Assembly: GCF_003114855.1 (NCBI RefSeq)
Contig: NZ_BFBB01000005.1
Location: forward strand, 149,409-213,408
Length of the DNA: 64,000 nucleotides
Reading direction: 5' to 3'
Source of the DNA: Leptospira ryugenii
GTDB lineage: Bacteria > Spirochaetota > Leptospiria > Leptospirales > Leptospiraceae
The notes beneath the pieces were generated by a model. The model made no database searches, was not told where the DNA came from, and worked only from the letters and a program-made list of their open reading frames with translations. Positions 10,362 to 19,039 of the stretch are shown here, one piece after another; position 1 is the first letter of the stretch, and every line of letters starts with the position of its first letter. The position numbers and the translations under genes were made by a program.

Positions 10362-10836
10362 TGAGCGCCTCTATATCCTTCGCTATTGCTTCTGGTTTTG
10401 TTGTCGGGGCATATCTTTTGATAACATTTCCCTTTTTATCGACCAAAAATTTGGTGAAATTCCATTTGATGTCCTTCGTGAAGAGAATGCCTGGGGCTTG
10501 TTTTTTCAAATGGGTATAGAGTGGGTCTGCATTGTCTCCGTTCACTTCGATCTTTGAAAAAATAGGGAATGTAGTTTGGAAGGTTCTTTCACAAAATGTT
10601 TTGATTTCTGCATCCGAACCAGGCTCTTGCTCACCAAACTGGTTGCAAGGGAAAGCCAAAACTTCCAAACCCTTTGTATTGAACTTTTCGTAAATTTCTT
10701 GTAGGCCTTTGTACTGAGGTGTGAATCCACACTGGCTAGCGGTGTTGACAATCAACAAAACCTTATCTTTATATTGGGAAAGAGGAACGGTTTCTGAACC
10801 TCTTTTTACTTGGAAATCAAAAACATTGTCTGGCAT
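10351..10836 (-). CDS. thiol peroxidase of the glutathione peroxidase family
   Basis: This 161-residue peroxidase reduces hydrogen peroxide and organic hydroperoxides in the cytoplasm. The catalytic tetrad is visible: Cys36 in NTASQCGFTP, Gln and Asn of the AFPCNQFGEQEPGS region (about 61-74), and the Trp-Asn of IKWNFTKFLVD. The second Cys (Cys64 in FPCNQFG) and the Cys in EIKTFCERTF could serve as resolving residues, as in thioredoxin-dependent members. ATG at 10836 with TAGGAG upstream. It is transcribed with ohrR and is interposed between atpZ-like and atpI-like genes. Confidence 0.92.
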   Translation of the reverse strand: MPDNVFDFQVKRGSETVPLSQYKDKVLLIVNTASQCGFTPQYKGLQEIYEKFNTKGLEVLAFPCNQFGEQEPGSDAEIKTFCERTFQTTFPIFSKIEVNGDNADPLYTHLKKQAPGILFTKDIKWNFTKFLVDKKGNVIKRYAPTTKPEAIAKDIEALIET

Positions 10837-10857
10837 ATAACGCTCCTAAAATATAAT

Positions 10858-10882
10858 TTGTACACAATTAAATTGTGCACAA
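10858..10882. promoter_or_regulatory. OhrR-type operator in the peroxidase promoter
   Basis: An inverted repeat centred on 10870 has perfect 7-base inner arms CACAATT-A-AATTGTG, and the symmetry extends outward with a single mismatched pair (TTGT.../...ACAA). The inner core matches the TACAATT-AATTGTA type of site known for OhrR regulators. On the minus strand a possible -35 (TTGCTT, 10886-10881) and -10 (TACAAA, 10862-10857) with an 18-base spacer flank it, so bound OhrR would block RNA polymerase. Confidence 0.75.
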
Positions 10883-10926
10883 GCAATATTTAGACAAAAT
10901 CCAAATGTTTTTCTCCAGATTTTTTT

Positions 10927-11136
10927 TCAATCTTCGTTTTCTTTTGCTTTTTTGATCAGTAAGTAGAAGGCGGAAATAAATCCTAAAAAGAATCCGACAA
11001 GTAGACACAAAGGCTCAGTAGAAAAATACCCATCCAACCAATAGCCGATCCAAACAAACAAGGCAATGGAGCTAACAAACTCAAAGCCAGCCCCCGCCAT
11101 TTGTAAGCCTTTATTTTTCTCTTTATCGGAACTCAT
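10927..11136 (-). CDS. AtpZ/AtpI-like small membrane protein
   Basis: This 69-residue protein has two membrane helices around GYWLDGYF (FEFVSSIALFVWIGYWLDGY and LCLLVGFFLGFISAFYLLI). The pattern 'G....S.....G.w.D......p......G...G' is that of the AtpZ/AtpI family, which helps c-ring assembly or magnesium handling of the ATP synthase. Its ATG follows the lepB stop with no gap, so it is translationally coupled to lepB. Normally this gene would lie next to atpI and atpB; here the peroxidase-ohrR pair separates them. Confidence 0.7.
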   Translation of the reverse strand: MSSDKEKNKGLQMAGAGFEFVSSIALFVWIGYWLDGYFSTEPLCLLVGFFLGFISAFYLLIKKAKENED

Positions 11137-12159
11137 TTATTGGAGTAAACGTCCAATGCGTTTCCAACGGACTTCCATTCTCCATAAACGGTAGCGTAGC
11201 GTACGTTCTATCCAACCAAATCGAGATTCATGTTCACTACCCCTGGAAGAATAAATCTCACTTGGATGACACCTATTGAATAAGGCATCGCCATCATATC
11301 TTTTCGCGAGCTCTTTTCCGACTTCTGCGAGCTCGCTTCCATCTACATACTCACAAGTAGAGTCCTTCCAGTCGATAGAAAAGTAGAGTATTAAGGCCTT
11401 CCCGAGTATATCTTCCCTGGGGACAAATCCCCAGACTCTCGAATCGGAGGAGTCATCTCGGTTGTCTCCCATGACCATATAATGCCCTTCTGGGATCAGG
11501 CAACCTTCGTCAAAGTTACAGTTGTATCCTCCCATCGATCCCCTACGATCATCTTCGGAGCCTTCCAGAACAAAGTGTTCGAAATCTCTCTTCTTCTCAA
11601 CGAAGAGCGACCGAGCAGATGCGCCGATATTGTCTAAGTCACTTAACTCATCTCCAATGGGTACGGAACGAGGATTGTAATTTTCAAATTCAGATTTGCC
11701 AGCTTCTTTAAATTCTATCTTTGCATAGTTTACGATCCCACGCCCAGGGATTTCCAAATCTGACCTATTGATGCGAATTGTATCGCCTGGAAGACCAATC
11801 ACTCGTTTGACAAATCGTTTAGGAAAGAGCCCCGAGTTTGAACCTTCCGAAAAGAGAGCGTAATCTGGTGGGATAAAAGTGATGATGTCACCTCGCTTGG
11901 GATCATCGTACCGTATTAGTTCTTTTTCGGTAAAAGGCATGCGGAAGGAATAACGCATCTTGTTTACGAAAAGGAAGTCTCCTATCTTCAGAGTTGGGAT
12001 CATGGAACCAGACGGAATGTTATTGGCGTCAAGAATAGAGGATTTAAAAGCAAAGACTAGGACTACGATCAAGGCAAAGGATATCGTCGATCCTACGAAT
12101 TCATCTTTGCTTTGCTCTTGGTTTGTTTCTGATTTCTGTTTGGAGGAAAAAATTCCCAT
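11137..12159 (-). CDS. lepB: signal peptidase I
   Basis: This 340-residue inner-membrane protease removes Sec signal peptides. One N-terminal membrane helix (about 24-44) is followed by the catalytic Ser52 in IPSGSMIPTL and the general base Lys118 in KRFVKRVIGLPGD. Box E, GDNRDDSSDSRVWGFVP, is also intact. It is longer than the E. coli enzyme core because of an insertion between boxes D and E and a C-terminal basic tail (RYRLWRMEVRWKRIGR). ATG at 12159. It leads the minus-strand series that continues into atpZ-like, and is divergent from the gene at 12267. Confidence 0.95.
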   Translation of the reverse strand: MGIFSSKQKSETNQEQSKDEFVGSTISFALIVVLVFAFKSSILDANNIPSGSMIPTLKIGDFLFVNKMRYSFRMPFTEKELIRYDDPKRGDIITFIPPDYALFSEGSNSGLFPKRFVKRVIGLPGDTIRINRSDLEIPGRGIVNYAKIEFKEAGKSEFENYNPRSVPIGDELSDLDNIGASARSLFVEKKRDFEHFVLEGSEDDRRGSMGGYNCNFDEGCLIPEGHYMVMGDNRDDSSDSRVWGFVPREDILGKALILYFSIDWKDSTCEYVDGSELAEVGKELAKRYDGDALFNRCHPSEIYSSRGSEHESRFGWIERTLRYRLWRMEVRWKRIGRLLQ

Positions 12160-12266
12160 ACTGTGGTGACCTTAGATTTGAGGAAAATTCTGTCAACCCG
12201 AGGAAAAAATTGGAGAAAGGCTTGTACTAATTTGCCATTTCACCGATACCATACCTGAGGCACCCT

Positions 12267-13058
12267 ATGGAAAAAAGTCTTCTCAGTCTACGGAAAACAC
12301 TTTTGGAAATGAAAGAGAAATATGCATTTGTATGCTTAAAAACTGGTACCGAAACAGAAGATATGGGTGAATCCGAAATTTACCTTTTGCAAACGATTGC
12401 AAGTGGTATCCTTCCCCTATCAGTCAAGATCGGTGGACCAGAAGCTAGAAATGACATACGAATTTGCCAAAAGATTGGAGTGTCTGGGATTTCGGCTCCC
12501 ATGATAGAGTCCGAGTATGCCTTACAAAATTTTATCTCTACTCTTAAAAATCTACTATCAACAACAGAATACGAACGATTAAAAAAGGCTATAAACCTAG
12601 AAACGATTACAGGATACAGAAACTTACTTGATATTTTTGATTCAAAAGCTTTTACGGATCTGAACCAAGTGACAGCTGCTAGATCAGATTTGTCAGCAAG
12701 TATGGACAAAAAACCAGATGACGCGGAAGTTACACGTATCGCTAAAAAAATCATCCAAGAAGCTAAGAGCCGTGGGAAGATCACTTCCGTCGGCGGAACC
12801 ATCACAAAAATTAATTTTGGTTACATAGCAGACGAAATCCAACCAGACTTTATTAACTCTCGCCATGTCATGGTAGATACAAAGGTAGCCATGCAAATCA
12901 GCCCGAGTGATGTCGCTGAGTGTATGTTAGTGTTTGAAATGGATTTGTATGATCTATATTCTAAGGCTTTTCCAGAAAAAGGGTATTACTACCGTAATCG
13001 CTTAGAAATCAATCGAGAAAGGATAGGGGAAAGAAAGGTTCTCTATTTCATTCGTTAG
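12267..13058 (+). CDS. HpcH/HpaI aldolase / citrate lyase-like protein
   Basis: This 263-residue protein has the look of the phosphoenolpyruvate-utilising TIM-barrel superfamily: EIYLLQTIASGILPLSVKIG, then GPEARNDIRICQKIGVSGIS and APMIESEYALQNF, that is a barrel strand with a metal-ligand Glu region. The C-terminal half (NSRHVMVDTKVAMQI) is less typical. The substrate is unknown. ATG start at 12267; a TTGTAC/GATACC promoter with 17-base spacing may lie at 12222-12250. Its stop is immediately followed by the GTG of the DUF2079 gene, so the two form an operon. Annotation beyond superfamily level is not justified. Confidence 0.6.
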   Translation: MEKSLLSLRKTLLEMKEKYAFVCLKTGTETEDMGESEIYLLQTIASGILPLSVKIGGPEARNDIRICQKIGVSGISAPMIESEYALQNFISTLKNLLSTTEYERLKKAINLETITGYRNLLDIFDSKAFTDLNQVTAARSDLSASMDKKPDDAEVTRIAKKIIQEAKSRGKITSVGGTITKINFGYIADEIQPDFINSRHVMVDTKVAMQISPSDVAECMLVFEMDLYDLYSKAFPEKGYYYRNRLEINRERIGERKVLYFIR

Positions 13059-14705
13059 GTGAAAATCCTTTTTCTTTTTTTTTCACTAAGCCAAAGTATC
13101 TTATTTTTCCTACCAGAAGAAAGCCGAGCCCTATTCCTCTCGTGTTTGCTTTTGGTAGCAATCATTTCTTCTATTGTTTCCTTCCGAAACCGACTATCTG
13201 TTAGTGGGTCGAATCTAAATTTTAAAAAAGATCGAACCGTATATTTATGTGCATTTCTTCTATATGCCATTGCCTTCATCTATCATTACACACAACTGAC
13301 AAGAACCTTTGCTATGAACTTAGGCTTTCATGATGCAGATTATATTGGTATCCAAGAAACTATACGCAGCCTGTTCCGAGGGGAATTTCTCACATCAATC
13401 CATTATTCGGTTTCAGGTCAGTCAAGTTATCTCAGCCACCATTTTGCGCCTATCCTCGTTTTGTTTTTGCCATTTGAACTATTGGATTTGGGTCGTTACG
13501 GTTATGCTATTGCTTGTGGTTTTTATTATTTGTTAGGCATTTTACTTTGGATCCTGATTCTCATCCAAAGGGAGGGAAGTGAACAAATCCAAGAGCAAAG
13601 ACCAGAAAAAAATGTTTTAGTGCAATCTGTACTTTTTGTTTGCCTTCTCAATTCAATTTATTTATATAGGCTTGCTACCTCTTTTCATTTTGAGGTCATC
13701 ATCCTTCCTCTATCCGCCTGTTTATTTTATAGCCTAAATCGCTTACAGCAAACTTGGAATCGATTAAATTTTGTCTATACCTTCATTGCATTAACTCTTT
13801 GTTTGTTGGTAAAGGAGGATGTGGGTTTTTACCTGTCTATGTTCTTATTGCCCTTTTTTGCTTCGATACAGCTAGAGAAAAAGCCCTATCTCTCTATCCA
13901 ATTCAAATCCCCCCCATTCCTCTTTTTTTTGATATCGATTTCTTATTCCTTGTTTGTGATCTTACTTGTTCCATTTTGTTTTCCCATAGAAGACAGAGTG
14001 GATTGGTTTGGAAGCCTTTCAAAGGAATATCCAAACTATCTCATAAAAGAGATTTCCTTCACTAGAGCCAGTCGATTGTTCTTTGAGCTCTCCATAAGCG
14101 TCGGTCTAGGATTTGTTCAGAATGTAACGTCCTTACTTAGCGTATTCATAGTTTTTCTAACGCATGCACTCTCAAAACGACCTTGGCACCAAGAAATATA
14201 TTCCTACTATTCGTATACCATATTGCCCTTGTTATTGTCCTCTTCCATCCTGTGGCAGAGAAAAGTTAAAGTCATCCCAACTTGGATTGGCTATTTGTTG
14301 GTCGTTGCTGTTTTTTGGGTCCAACAAAAAGATACAAACTACCCTTTGCCGATAAATAGCCTAAACCATCAATTGTTTCATTTGTATGGCGAGGAGCCGA
14401 AACGTGAAGAGATTCTTTGGGAATGGTATTCTGCCTCCGAGTTTTTAAAGACAAAGCCTAAGTCCTGTGTGTTTACCCAATACAATCTCGGCTTTCTATT
14501 GAGTGGAGACAACCAACTCTACCCCTTAGAGAAATACCACAATCGGACTTCATTATGCAAAGATAGAGAGAGTTTTATCATTTATGCTCCCAAGCTAACA
14601 CATAATAGTCTCTTTCCAAAAGAGAGAATAGAATCGATTACAAATGGTACGTTAGCAAAAACTATACAGAATGGAAATTGGATTATCGTGGGCCTATCCA
14701 AGTAA
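13059..14705 (+). CDS. DUF2079-type polytopic membrane protein
   Basis: This 548-residue protein has many hydrophobic segments. The stretch DADYIGIQETIRSLFRGEF followed by SYLSHHFAPILVLFLPFELL matches the DUF2079 signature (N-terminal Asp in an extracytoplasmic loop, then HFSPI-like motif), a family related to GT-C glycosyltransferases. It may transfer a sugar from a lipid carrier, but the substrate is unknown. The start is GTG at 13059, adjoining the stop of the upstream gene. The C-terminal ~100 residues are soluble. It is convergent with, and overlaps by 12 bases, the metallo-beta-lactamase-fold gene. Confidence 0.7.
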   Translation: MKILFLFFSLSQSILFFLPEESRALFLSCLLLVAIISSIVSFRNRLSVSGSNLNFKKDRTVYLCAFLLYAIAFIYHYTQLTRTFAMNLGFHDADYIGIQETIRSLFRGEFLTSIHYSVSGQSSYLSHHFAPILVLFLPFELLDLGRYGYAIACGFYYLLGILLWILILIQREGSEQIQEQRPEKNVLVQSVLFVCLLNSIYLYRLATSFHFEVIILPLSACLFYSLNRLQQTWNRLNFVYTFIALTLCLLVKEDVGFYLSMFLLPFFASIQLEKKPYLSIQFKSPPFLFFLISISYSLFVILLVPFCFPIEDRVDWFGSLSKEYPNYLIKEISFTRASRLFFELSISVGLGFVQNVTSLLSVFIVFLTHALSKRPWHQEIYSYYSYTILPLLLSSSILWQRKVKVIPTWIGYLLVVAVFWVQQKDTNYPLPINSLNHQLFHLYGEEPKREEILWEWYSASEFLKTKPKSCVFTQYNLGFLLSGDNQLYPLEKYHNRTSLCKDRESFIIYAPKLTHNSLFPKERIESITNGTLAKTIQNGNWIIVGLSK

Positions 14706-15716
14706 ATGGAAAGTTTCGTAGCCATCATCTCTTGTTTCGATTTTGATGAGACCTTCCAAAACCAATTTTTGTATTATTGAATATACCAAACCTAAAGCTG
14801 TGGGCAGGTGACCACCATTATGCACTTTTTTCCCAATGGCAGCTTCCATCAGATGTAATAGATCTGAGGATGATTCTTTCAGACGACGAATCACACCTTT
14901 TTCTAAAATAGAGAGAGTCTTCTTCACCAAAGTGATCGTTTTTTGTGGATCATCAATTTCATTTCCATGTGCCGGCAAAAGTCTACGAATTGGCTCTTCC
15001 AAAAGTTTTGAAAGTGTAAAATAATAGTCACCCAAACTACCGTCTAATTGTGAATAGATGGCAGTTAGGTTTGCAATGATCAAATCACCAGAAAAATAAA
15101 CACCTGACTGTGTATGAATAGGCGTAATGTGATATAAATTGTGACCTGGAGTATGTAAAAAACGAAAAGTTTCCCCAGAGAGTTCAAGAGTATCATTGTG
15201 ATCGATGGCTACATCGATTTTTAACATCGGATCGCCTTTTTTAGTTTCTTTAAACTTACTATAAAACTGGTTCCAGCCCTTTCGCGACTCCCGCAAAATA
15301 CGTTCTAAGTCTGCGGGTTCAGCAAATGCCTTTCGAAACAAATCTTCTGTTGCTTCTTGGAATAGATACATCGATTCCAAATAGTTGCCAACACCCGATT
15401 GCATCGCTCGGTATCCATAGAAGATCACCTTGGGTGCATAGGATTTCAAAACTAGAGAAGAGGAGATATGATCCAAATGATTATGAGTGTAAATAACATG
15501 TCGAATATCTTTTAAAGAATAGCCTATTGTTTTAAGTGCAGCTTGTAACAATGGGATGGATTCGATGTAACCCGAATCAATCAGAGTCAAACCATCTTGC
15601 GATTTATAGAAATAAATATTATTAGGTGCGTAAAAAGGTTGGGGTAAGACAATTTTAGAAATGTTGTCACCAATATCGATGACAAGAGGGATTCGGTCAG
15701 GAGTGGTGACTTTCAT
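14694..15716 (-). CDS. metallo-beta-lactamase-fold hydrolase with C-terminal winged helix
   Basis: This 340-residue protein has the binuclear metal motif THNHLDH (about 76-82), the third His in HTPGHNLYHI, the bridging Asp in SGDLIIANL and a late His in PAHGNEI. The C-terminal ~90 residues (GGHLPTALGLVYSIIQKLVL, then EGLIKIETRDDGYETF) look like the winged helix found in LACTB2-like members. It probably hydrolyses a thioester, ester or phosphodiester; substrate unknown. The ATG at 15716 has a strong GAGGTGAGGAGG upstream. It follows the MaoC-type gene by 35 bases and may share its transcript. Confidence 0.85.
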   Translation of the reverse strand: MKVTTPDRIPLVIDIGDNISKIVLPQPFYAPNNIYFYKSQDGLTLIDSGYIESIPLLQAALKTIGYSLKDIRHVIYTHNHLDHISSSLVLKSYAPKVIFYGYRAMQSGVGNYLESMYLFQEATEDLFRKAFAEPADLERILRESRKGWNQFYSKFKETKKGDPMLKIDVAIDHNDTLELSGETFRFLHTPGHNLYHITPIHTQSGVYFSGDLIIANLTAIYSQLDGSLGDYYFTLSKLLEEPIRRLLPAHGNEIDDPQKTITLVKKTLSILEKGVIRRLKESSSDLLHLMEAAIGKKVHNGGHLPTALGLVYSIIQKLVLEGLIKIETRDDGYETFHLLG

Positions 15717-15751
15717 CGCCCCTCCTCACCTCTCAGAAAAAGAAAAGTCAT

Positions 15752-16930
15752 TTATCCTTGTTTTTTGATTAAGAGTCTTCTCTCAATCTCAAAGATTTTT
15801 TCTGGGATTTTTTCTTTGCCGAGTTTTTTCTTATCATTTTCCTTCAGAAACAAATCAGCCCCAAATTTGTCTAGTGCATCGTTTGCTTTGATATTCTTAA
15901 GGCCTATCAATTGCATTTGAACTTCACCAGCAGGGATACCATATTCGGAACCTTTATCTTCTGTGGAAAGAATGCGTGTGATACAAGTGACAGTATCACC
16001 AGAAAAAGCTGGTTGTGTGTGATAACCTTCTGTGAATCCAATTTCCCAAATCGCATTTTCGGAAATATCTCGAGAGGCCATTCCCACTAACCATCCAAAT
16101 ACGAGACCACCGTAAACAACAGGCTCTCCACCCATTGGCCCTGAAATACCTGCAGAATACAGTTTATCATAGTGCAATGGATGGGTATTTCCTACACGAA
16201 ATGTCCACTGATAGTGCTCATCTGTAATGGTTCGTCCATTTTGATGGACATAGATTTGGCCTGCTTCAAAGTTCTCAAAATAAGTATGTCCCCAGGTAAC
16301 ATCCTTTAGTTGGGATGGAAAACTGAGCTTCGGAAGGCTAAGTTTTGGCGCTGTCGCCTCTGGGAAAAAAGCTGCTTTATCACCAGGTTTGGAATTTCCT
16401 TTTGGTTTTCCATTGGATTGATAGATCATAATCTTACGTTCATATTGTAACACTACTTCGTTTTTTTGATTCAAACAAAGTGTTCGGACGTGTACTATAC
16501 CTGGCTTGTCAGCACCTTTATCATCCACTGCAAGGATTTTTGTCCGAGAGGACAATGTGTCACCAGGATAGACCGGTCTTAAAAACTGAGCGTTGTAATA
16601 GCCTAAATTTGCAAGGGCCTTTTCACTGTTATTTTGTACGCCTATAGAAAGCGCGAGGTTGAAAACCATCAGTGGTGGAACCAACAAATCTTGAAAACCG
16701 TGAGCCTTTGCATACTCTGCAGACAGGTAGAGAGGATTTGCATCCATAAATACCGTTGCAAACTCTTGGGCAAAACTACGGTCAACAGTGAATTGCCGAG
16801 GGTGTACATAAATATCGCCTACGTTGAATTCTTCCAAGTATCGGCCATAAATGTTCTTTTTAATTTTATCCAGGGAAGCTGGTGTTTTGGGTGCTAATTC
16901 TCCGAACGGAGACATTTCTTTTTCTACCAT
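15752..16930 (-). CDS. MaoC-type double hotdog dehydratase/hydratase
   Basis: This 392-residue protein contains two hotdog domains. The first (about 30-175) has [17 protein letters not shown] and [11 protein letters not shown], the second (about 210-385) has [37 protein letters not shown] and [12 protein letters not shown]. The Asp/Asn..P..His pattern is the hydratase catalytic signature of MaoC proteins. Double-hotdog architecture resembles enoyl-CoA or mesaconyl-CoA hydratases; exact substrate unknown. ATG at 16930 with GGAGAT adjoining. Confidence 0.85.
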   Translation of the reverse strand: MVEKEMSPFGELAPKTPASLDKIKKNIYGRYLEEFNVGDIYVHPRQFTVDRSFAQEFATVFMDANPLYLSAEYAKAHGFQDLLVPPLMVFNLALSIGVQNNSEKALANLGYYNAQFLRPVYPGDTLSSRTKILAVDDKGADKPGIVHVRTLCLNQKNEVVLQYERKIMIYQSNGKPKGNSKPGDKAAFFPEATAPKLSLPKLSFPSQLKDVTWGHTYFENFEAGQIYVHQNGRTITDEHYQWTFRVGNTHPLHYDKLYSAGISGPMGGEPVVYGGLVFGWLVGMASRDISENAIWEIGFTEGYHTQPAFSGDTVTCITRILSTEDKGSEYGIPAGEVQMQLIGLKNIKANDALDKFGADLFLKENDKKKLGKEKIPEKIFEIERRLLIKKQG

Positions 16931-17080
16931 ATCTCCAAGTTTTGAAAATTAAATCAGAGGAAAAGAATTTTTCCGATAGGTCAAATTTCAGAAATGGAGG
17001 ATGACAAGCTTTTTTAGGGAATGTTCTGATTTCAAAAAAAGTAACAACTGTTTGCGTGAAGATATTGCTGATGTATAAGC

Positions 17081-17359
17081 TTAGCTGACTTGGCGAGCGG
17101 CTTTCCATTCTTCATGGTATTTTTGCCATTCTTCCCGCACAACACGATAGGCATCCAAATCATTGCGAACTTGGACCATAAGATCCTCAAGCTCTTGTAC
17201 CTTTTGGAAAAGCCTTTCCGTTAGCTCTTGCCAACGTTCTGTTTCTTCGAAGGAAAACGGATCCACAATATTCCTATCGGTTACCCAGACCGAATTCCTT
17301 GCAATTTTAGGTCTGTAAAAAAGCCTGATTCTATGAAGTTTCCCATCCCTGCTTTCCAT
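17081..17359 (-). CDS. small coiled-coil hypothetical protein
   Basis: The C-terminal part looks like a real protein: FEETERWQELTERLFQKVQE, then LEDLMVQVRNDLDAYRVV and REEWQKYHEEWKAARQVS, an amphipathic helix with coiled-coil character. ATG at 17359 gives 92 residues but overlaps the start of the divergent dehydrogenase gene by 27 bases; a GTG at 17266 with AGGA six bases upstream gives 61 residues and no overlap. The open frame continues upstream to 17668, but that part is antisense to the dehydrogenase and does not look like protein. No family recognised. Confidence 0.5.
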   Translation of the reverse strand: MESRDGKLHRIRLFYRPKIARNSVWVTDRNIVDPFSFEETERWQELTERLFQKVQELEDLMVQVRNDLDAYRVVREEWQKYHEEWKAARQVS

Positions 17360-18937
17360 GAAATCCCAGTCGCCTTCCAACCAGAAATCATCCACCAAAC
17401 CAAATATCTCATCGATGGTGAACTTCGAGAATGGAAGGGAGATAGGATTTCTGTCACATCGCCTCTCATCATTCAAGACCAAGGAGAGGAGAAAGCCTGG
17501 GAACTCGGTTCCTATCCTTCTCTCGGGGCAAACGAGGCACTGGATGCTTTGGCTGCCTGTGAGAGGGCTTATGACAAAGGGACTGGCATCTGGCCTCAAA
17601 TGAAGATTGAGGAAAGGATCAAAGCCATACAGTACTTCACACAACTCATGGTTGGCAAACGCGACCAAATCATCAAACTACTCATGTGGGAGATTGGGAA
17701 AACCTTAAAAGATAGCGCCAAGGAATTTGATCGTACAATAGAATATATCAATGATACCATCAATGCTTTGAAGGAAGGAGATCGGTCCTCCTCCCGATTT
17801 GTTTTCGAAAAGGGAATCTTTGCACAAATCAAAAGGGCTCCCTATGGAATTGTTCTCTGTATGGGACCGTTTAACTATCCTTTAAATGAGACATTTTGTA
17901 CTTTAATCCCGGCAATCGCTATGGGAAATACTGTGATTTTTAAACCTGCAAAATTTGGAGTGCTACTTCTAGAACCTCTACTAGAGTGTTTTCAAAAGGC
18001 CTTCCCCAAAGGAGTTATCAATACACTTTATGGAGAAGGATCTACTGTCATCTCTCCAGTGATGGAATCAGGAAAGGTAGATGTCCTTGCATTTATCGGA
18101 GCGAGCACGACGGCAAACATCATCGCCAAAAAGCACCCAAGGATCAATCGTCTCCGCGCCATACTTGGCTTAAACGCCAAGAACCCTGCTATCTTACTTC
18201 CCGATTGTGACTTAGACCAATCCATTCCAGAAGTTTTATCTGGAAGTTTAAGTTACAATGGGCAAAGGTGTACTGCTTTAAAAATCATCTTCGTACCTGA
18301 AGCTCTCGCTTCCTCCTTCTTAGAAAAATATATCCATGCTCTATCCCAGTGGAAGTTTGGTTTGCCATGGCAAGAGCAAGTGATGCTGACTCCTCTACCA
18401 GAATCTGGCAAAACAGCCTGGTTGTCTGATTTGATCTCAGATGCGATCCAAAAAGGAGCAAAGATCCAAAACCCTATGGGCGGCGAAGTGTACGAAACGT
18501 TCATGTACCCTGCAGTCCTCTACCCAGTCTCACCAAATTCCAAACTCTACCACGAAGAACAATTTGGACCCATCGTTCCCATCGTTCCCTACAAAGAGAT
18601 TTCTGAACCCCTCAACTATGTAAAAGAATCCAACTTTGGGCAACAAGTGAGCATCTTTGGAAAGGATCCGAAGGTGATCGGAAGGATCACCGACCAATTG
18701 GTAAACCAAGTGGCAAGGGTGAATATCAACGCACAATGCCAAAGAGGGCCCGACACCTTTCCGTTTACGGGGAGAAAGGATTCTGCTGATGGAACTCTAT
18801 CTGTGAGTGATGCCTTGCGGGCATTCTCCATGAGAAGTGTTGTGGCTGCCAAAGAGGATGAAGAAAGTAAAGAACTCTTCCGTTCCATTTTAGAGACAAA
18901 ATCCTCCCAATTCATTAGTACAAACTTCATACTGTAG
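17333..18937 (+). CDS. GapN-like NADP-dependent aldehyde dehydrogenase
   Basis: This 534-residue protein is an aldehyde dehydrogenase most like non-phosphorylating glyceraldehyde-3-phosphate dehydrogenase (GapN). Cofactor region: GPFNYPLNETFCTLIPAIA and VIFKPAKFG; catalytic Cys in SYNGQRCTALK; the end GRKDSADGTLSVSDALRAF is also family-like. The usual catalytic Glu in ELGGK is not there: the matching stretch reads AILGLNAKNPAIL. If active it would oxidise glyceraldehyde-3-phosphate to 3-phosphoglycerate with NADPH formation. I chose ATG at 17333 (MKFPIPAFHEIP) because the residues before it are not protein-like. Confidence 0.8.
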   Translation: MKFPIPAFHEIPVAFQPEIIHQTKYLIDGELREWKGDRISVTSPLIIQDQGEEKAWELGSYPSLGANEALDALAACERAYDKGTGIWPQMKIEERIKAIQYFTQLMVGKRDQIIKLLMWEIGKTLKDSAKEFDRTIEYINDTINALKEGDRSSSRFVFEKGIFAQIKRAPYGIVLCMGPFNYPLNETFCTLIPAIAMGNTVIFKPAKFGVLLLEPLLECFQKAFPKGVINTLYGEGSTVISPVMESGKVDVLAFIGASTTANIIAKKHPRINRLRAILGLNAKNPAILLPDCDLDQSIPEVLSGSLSYNGQRCTALKIIFVPEALASSFLEKYIHALSQWKFGLPWQEQVMLTPLPESGKTAWLSDLISDAIQKGAKIQNPMGGEVYETFMYPAVLYPVSPNSKLYHEEQFGPIVPIVPYKEISEPLNYVKESNFGQQVSIFGKDPKVIGRITDQLVNQVARVNINAQCQRGPDTFPFTGRKDSADGTLSVSDALRAFSMRSVVAAKEDEESKELFRSILETKSSQFISTNFIL

Positions 18938-18983
18938 GGAAAATCTGGATAAAATGATAAAAAAATCAGAAATCTTTTGCAAT

Positions 18984-19013
18984 TTGAGCCTTCTGGAACG
19001 TTACTAATAGTAT
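18984..19013 (+). promoter_or_regulatory. sigma-70-type promoter for the three-module lipoprotein
   Basis: TTGAGC (18984-18989) and TAGTAT (19008-19013) are separated by 18 bases and end 26 bases before the ATG at 19040. Good match to consensus at both boxes, in the only intergenic gap before the gene. Confidence 0.5.
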
Positions 19014-19039
19014 AGGCTACTCTAAGTAGCTCTATACGT

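Noticed and set aside
17360..17668. Upstream extension of the minus-strand coiled-coil gene
   Set aside because: It is antisense to the conserved N-terminal region of the GapN-like gene and has no protein-like composition.
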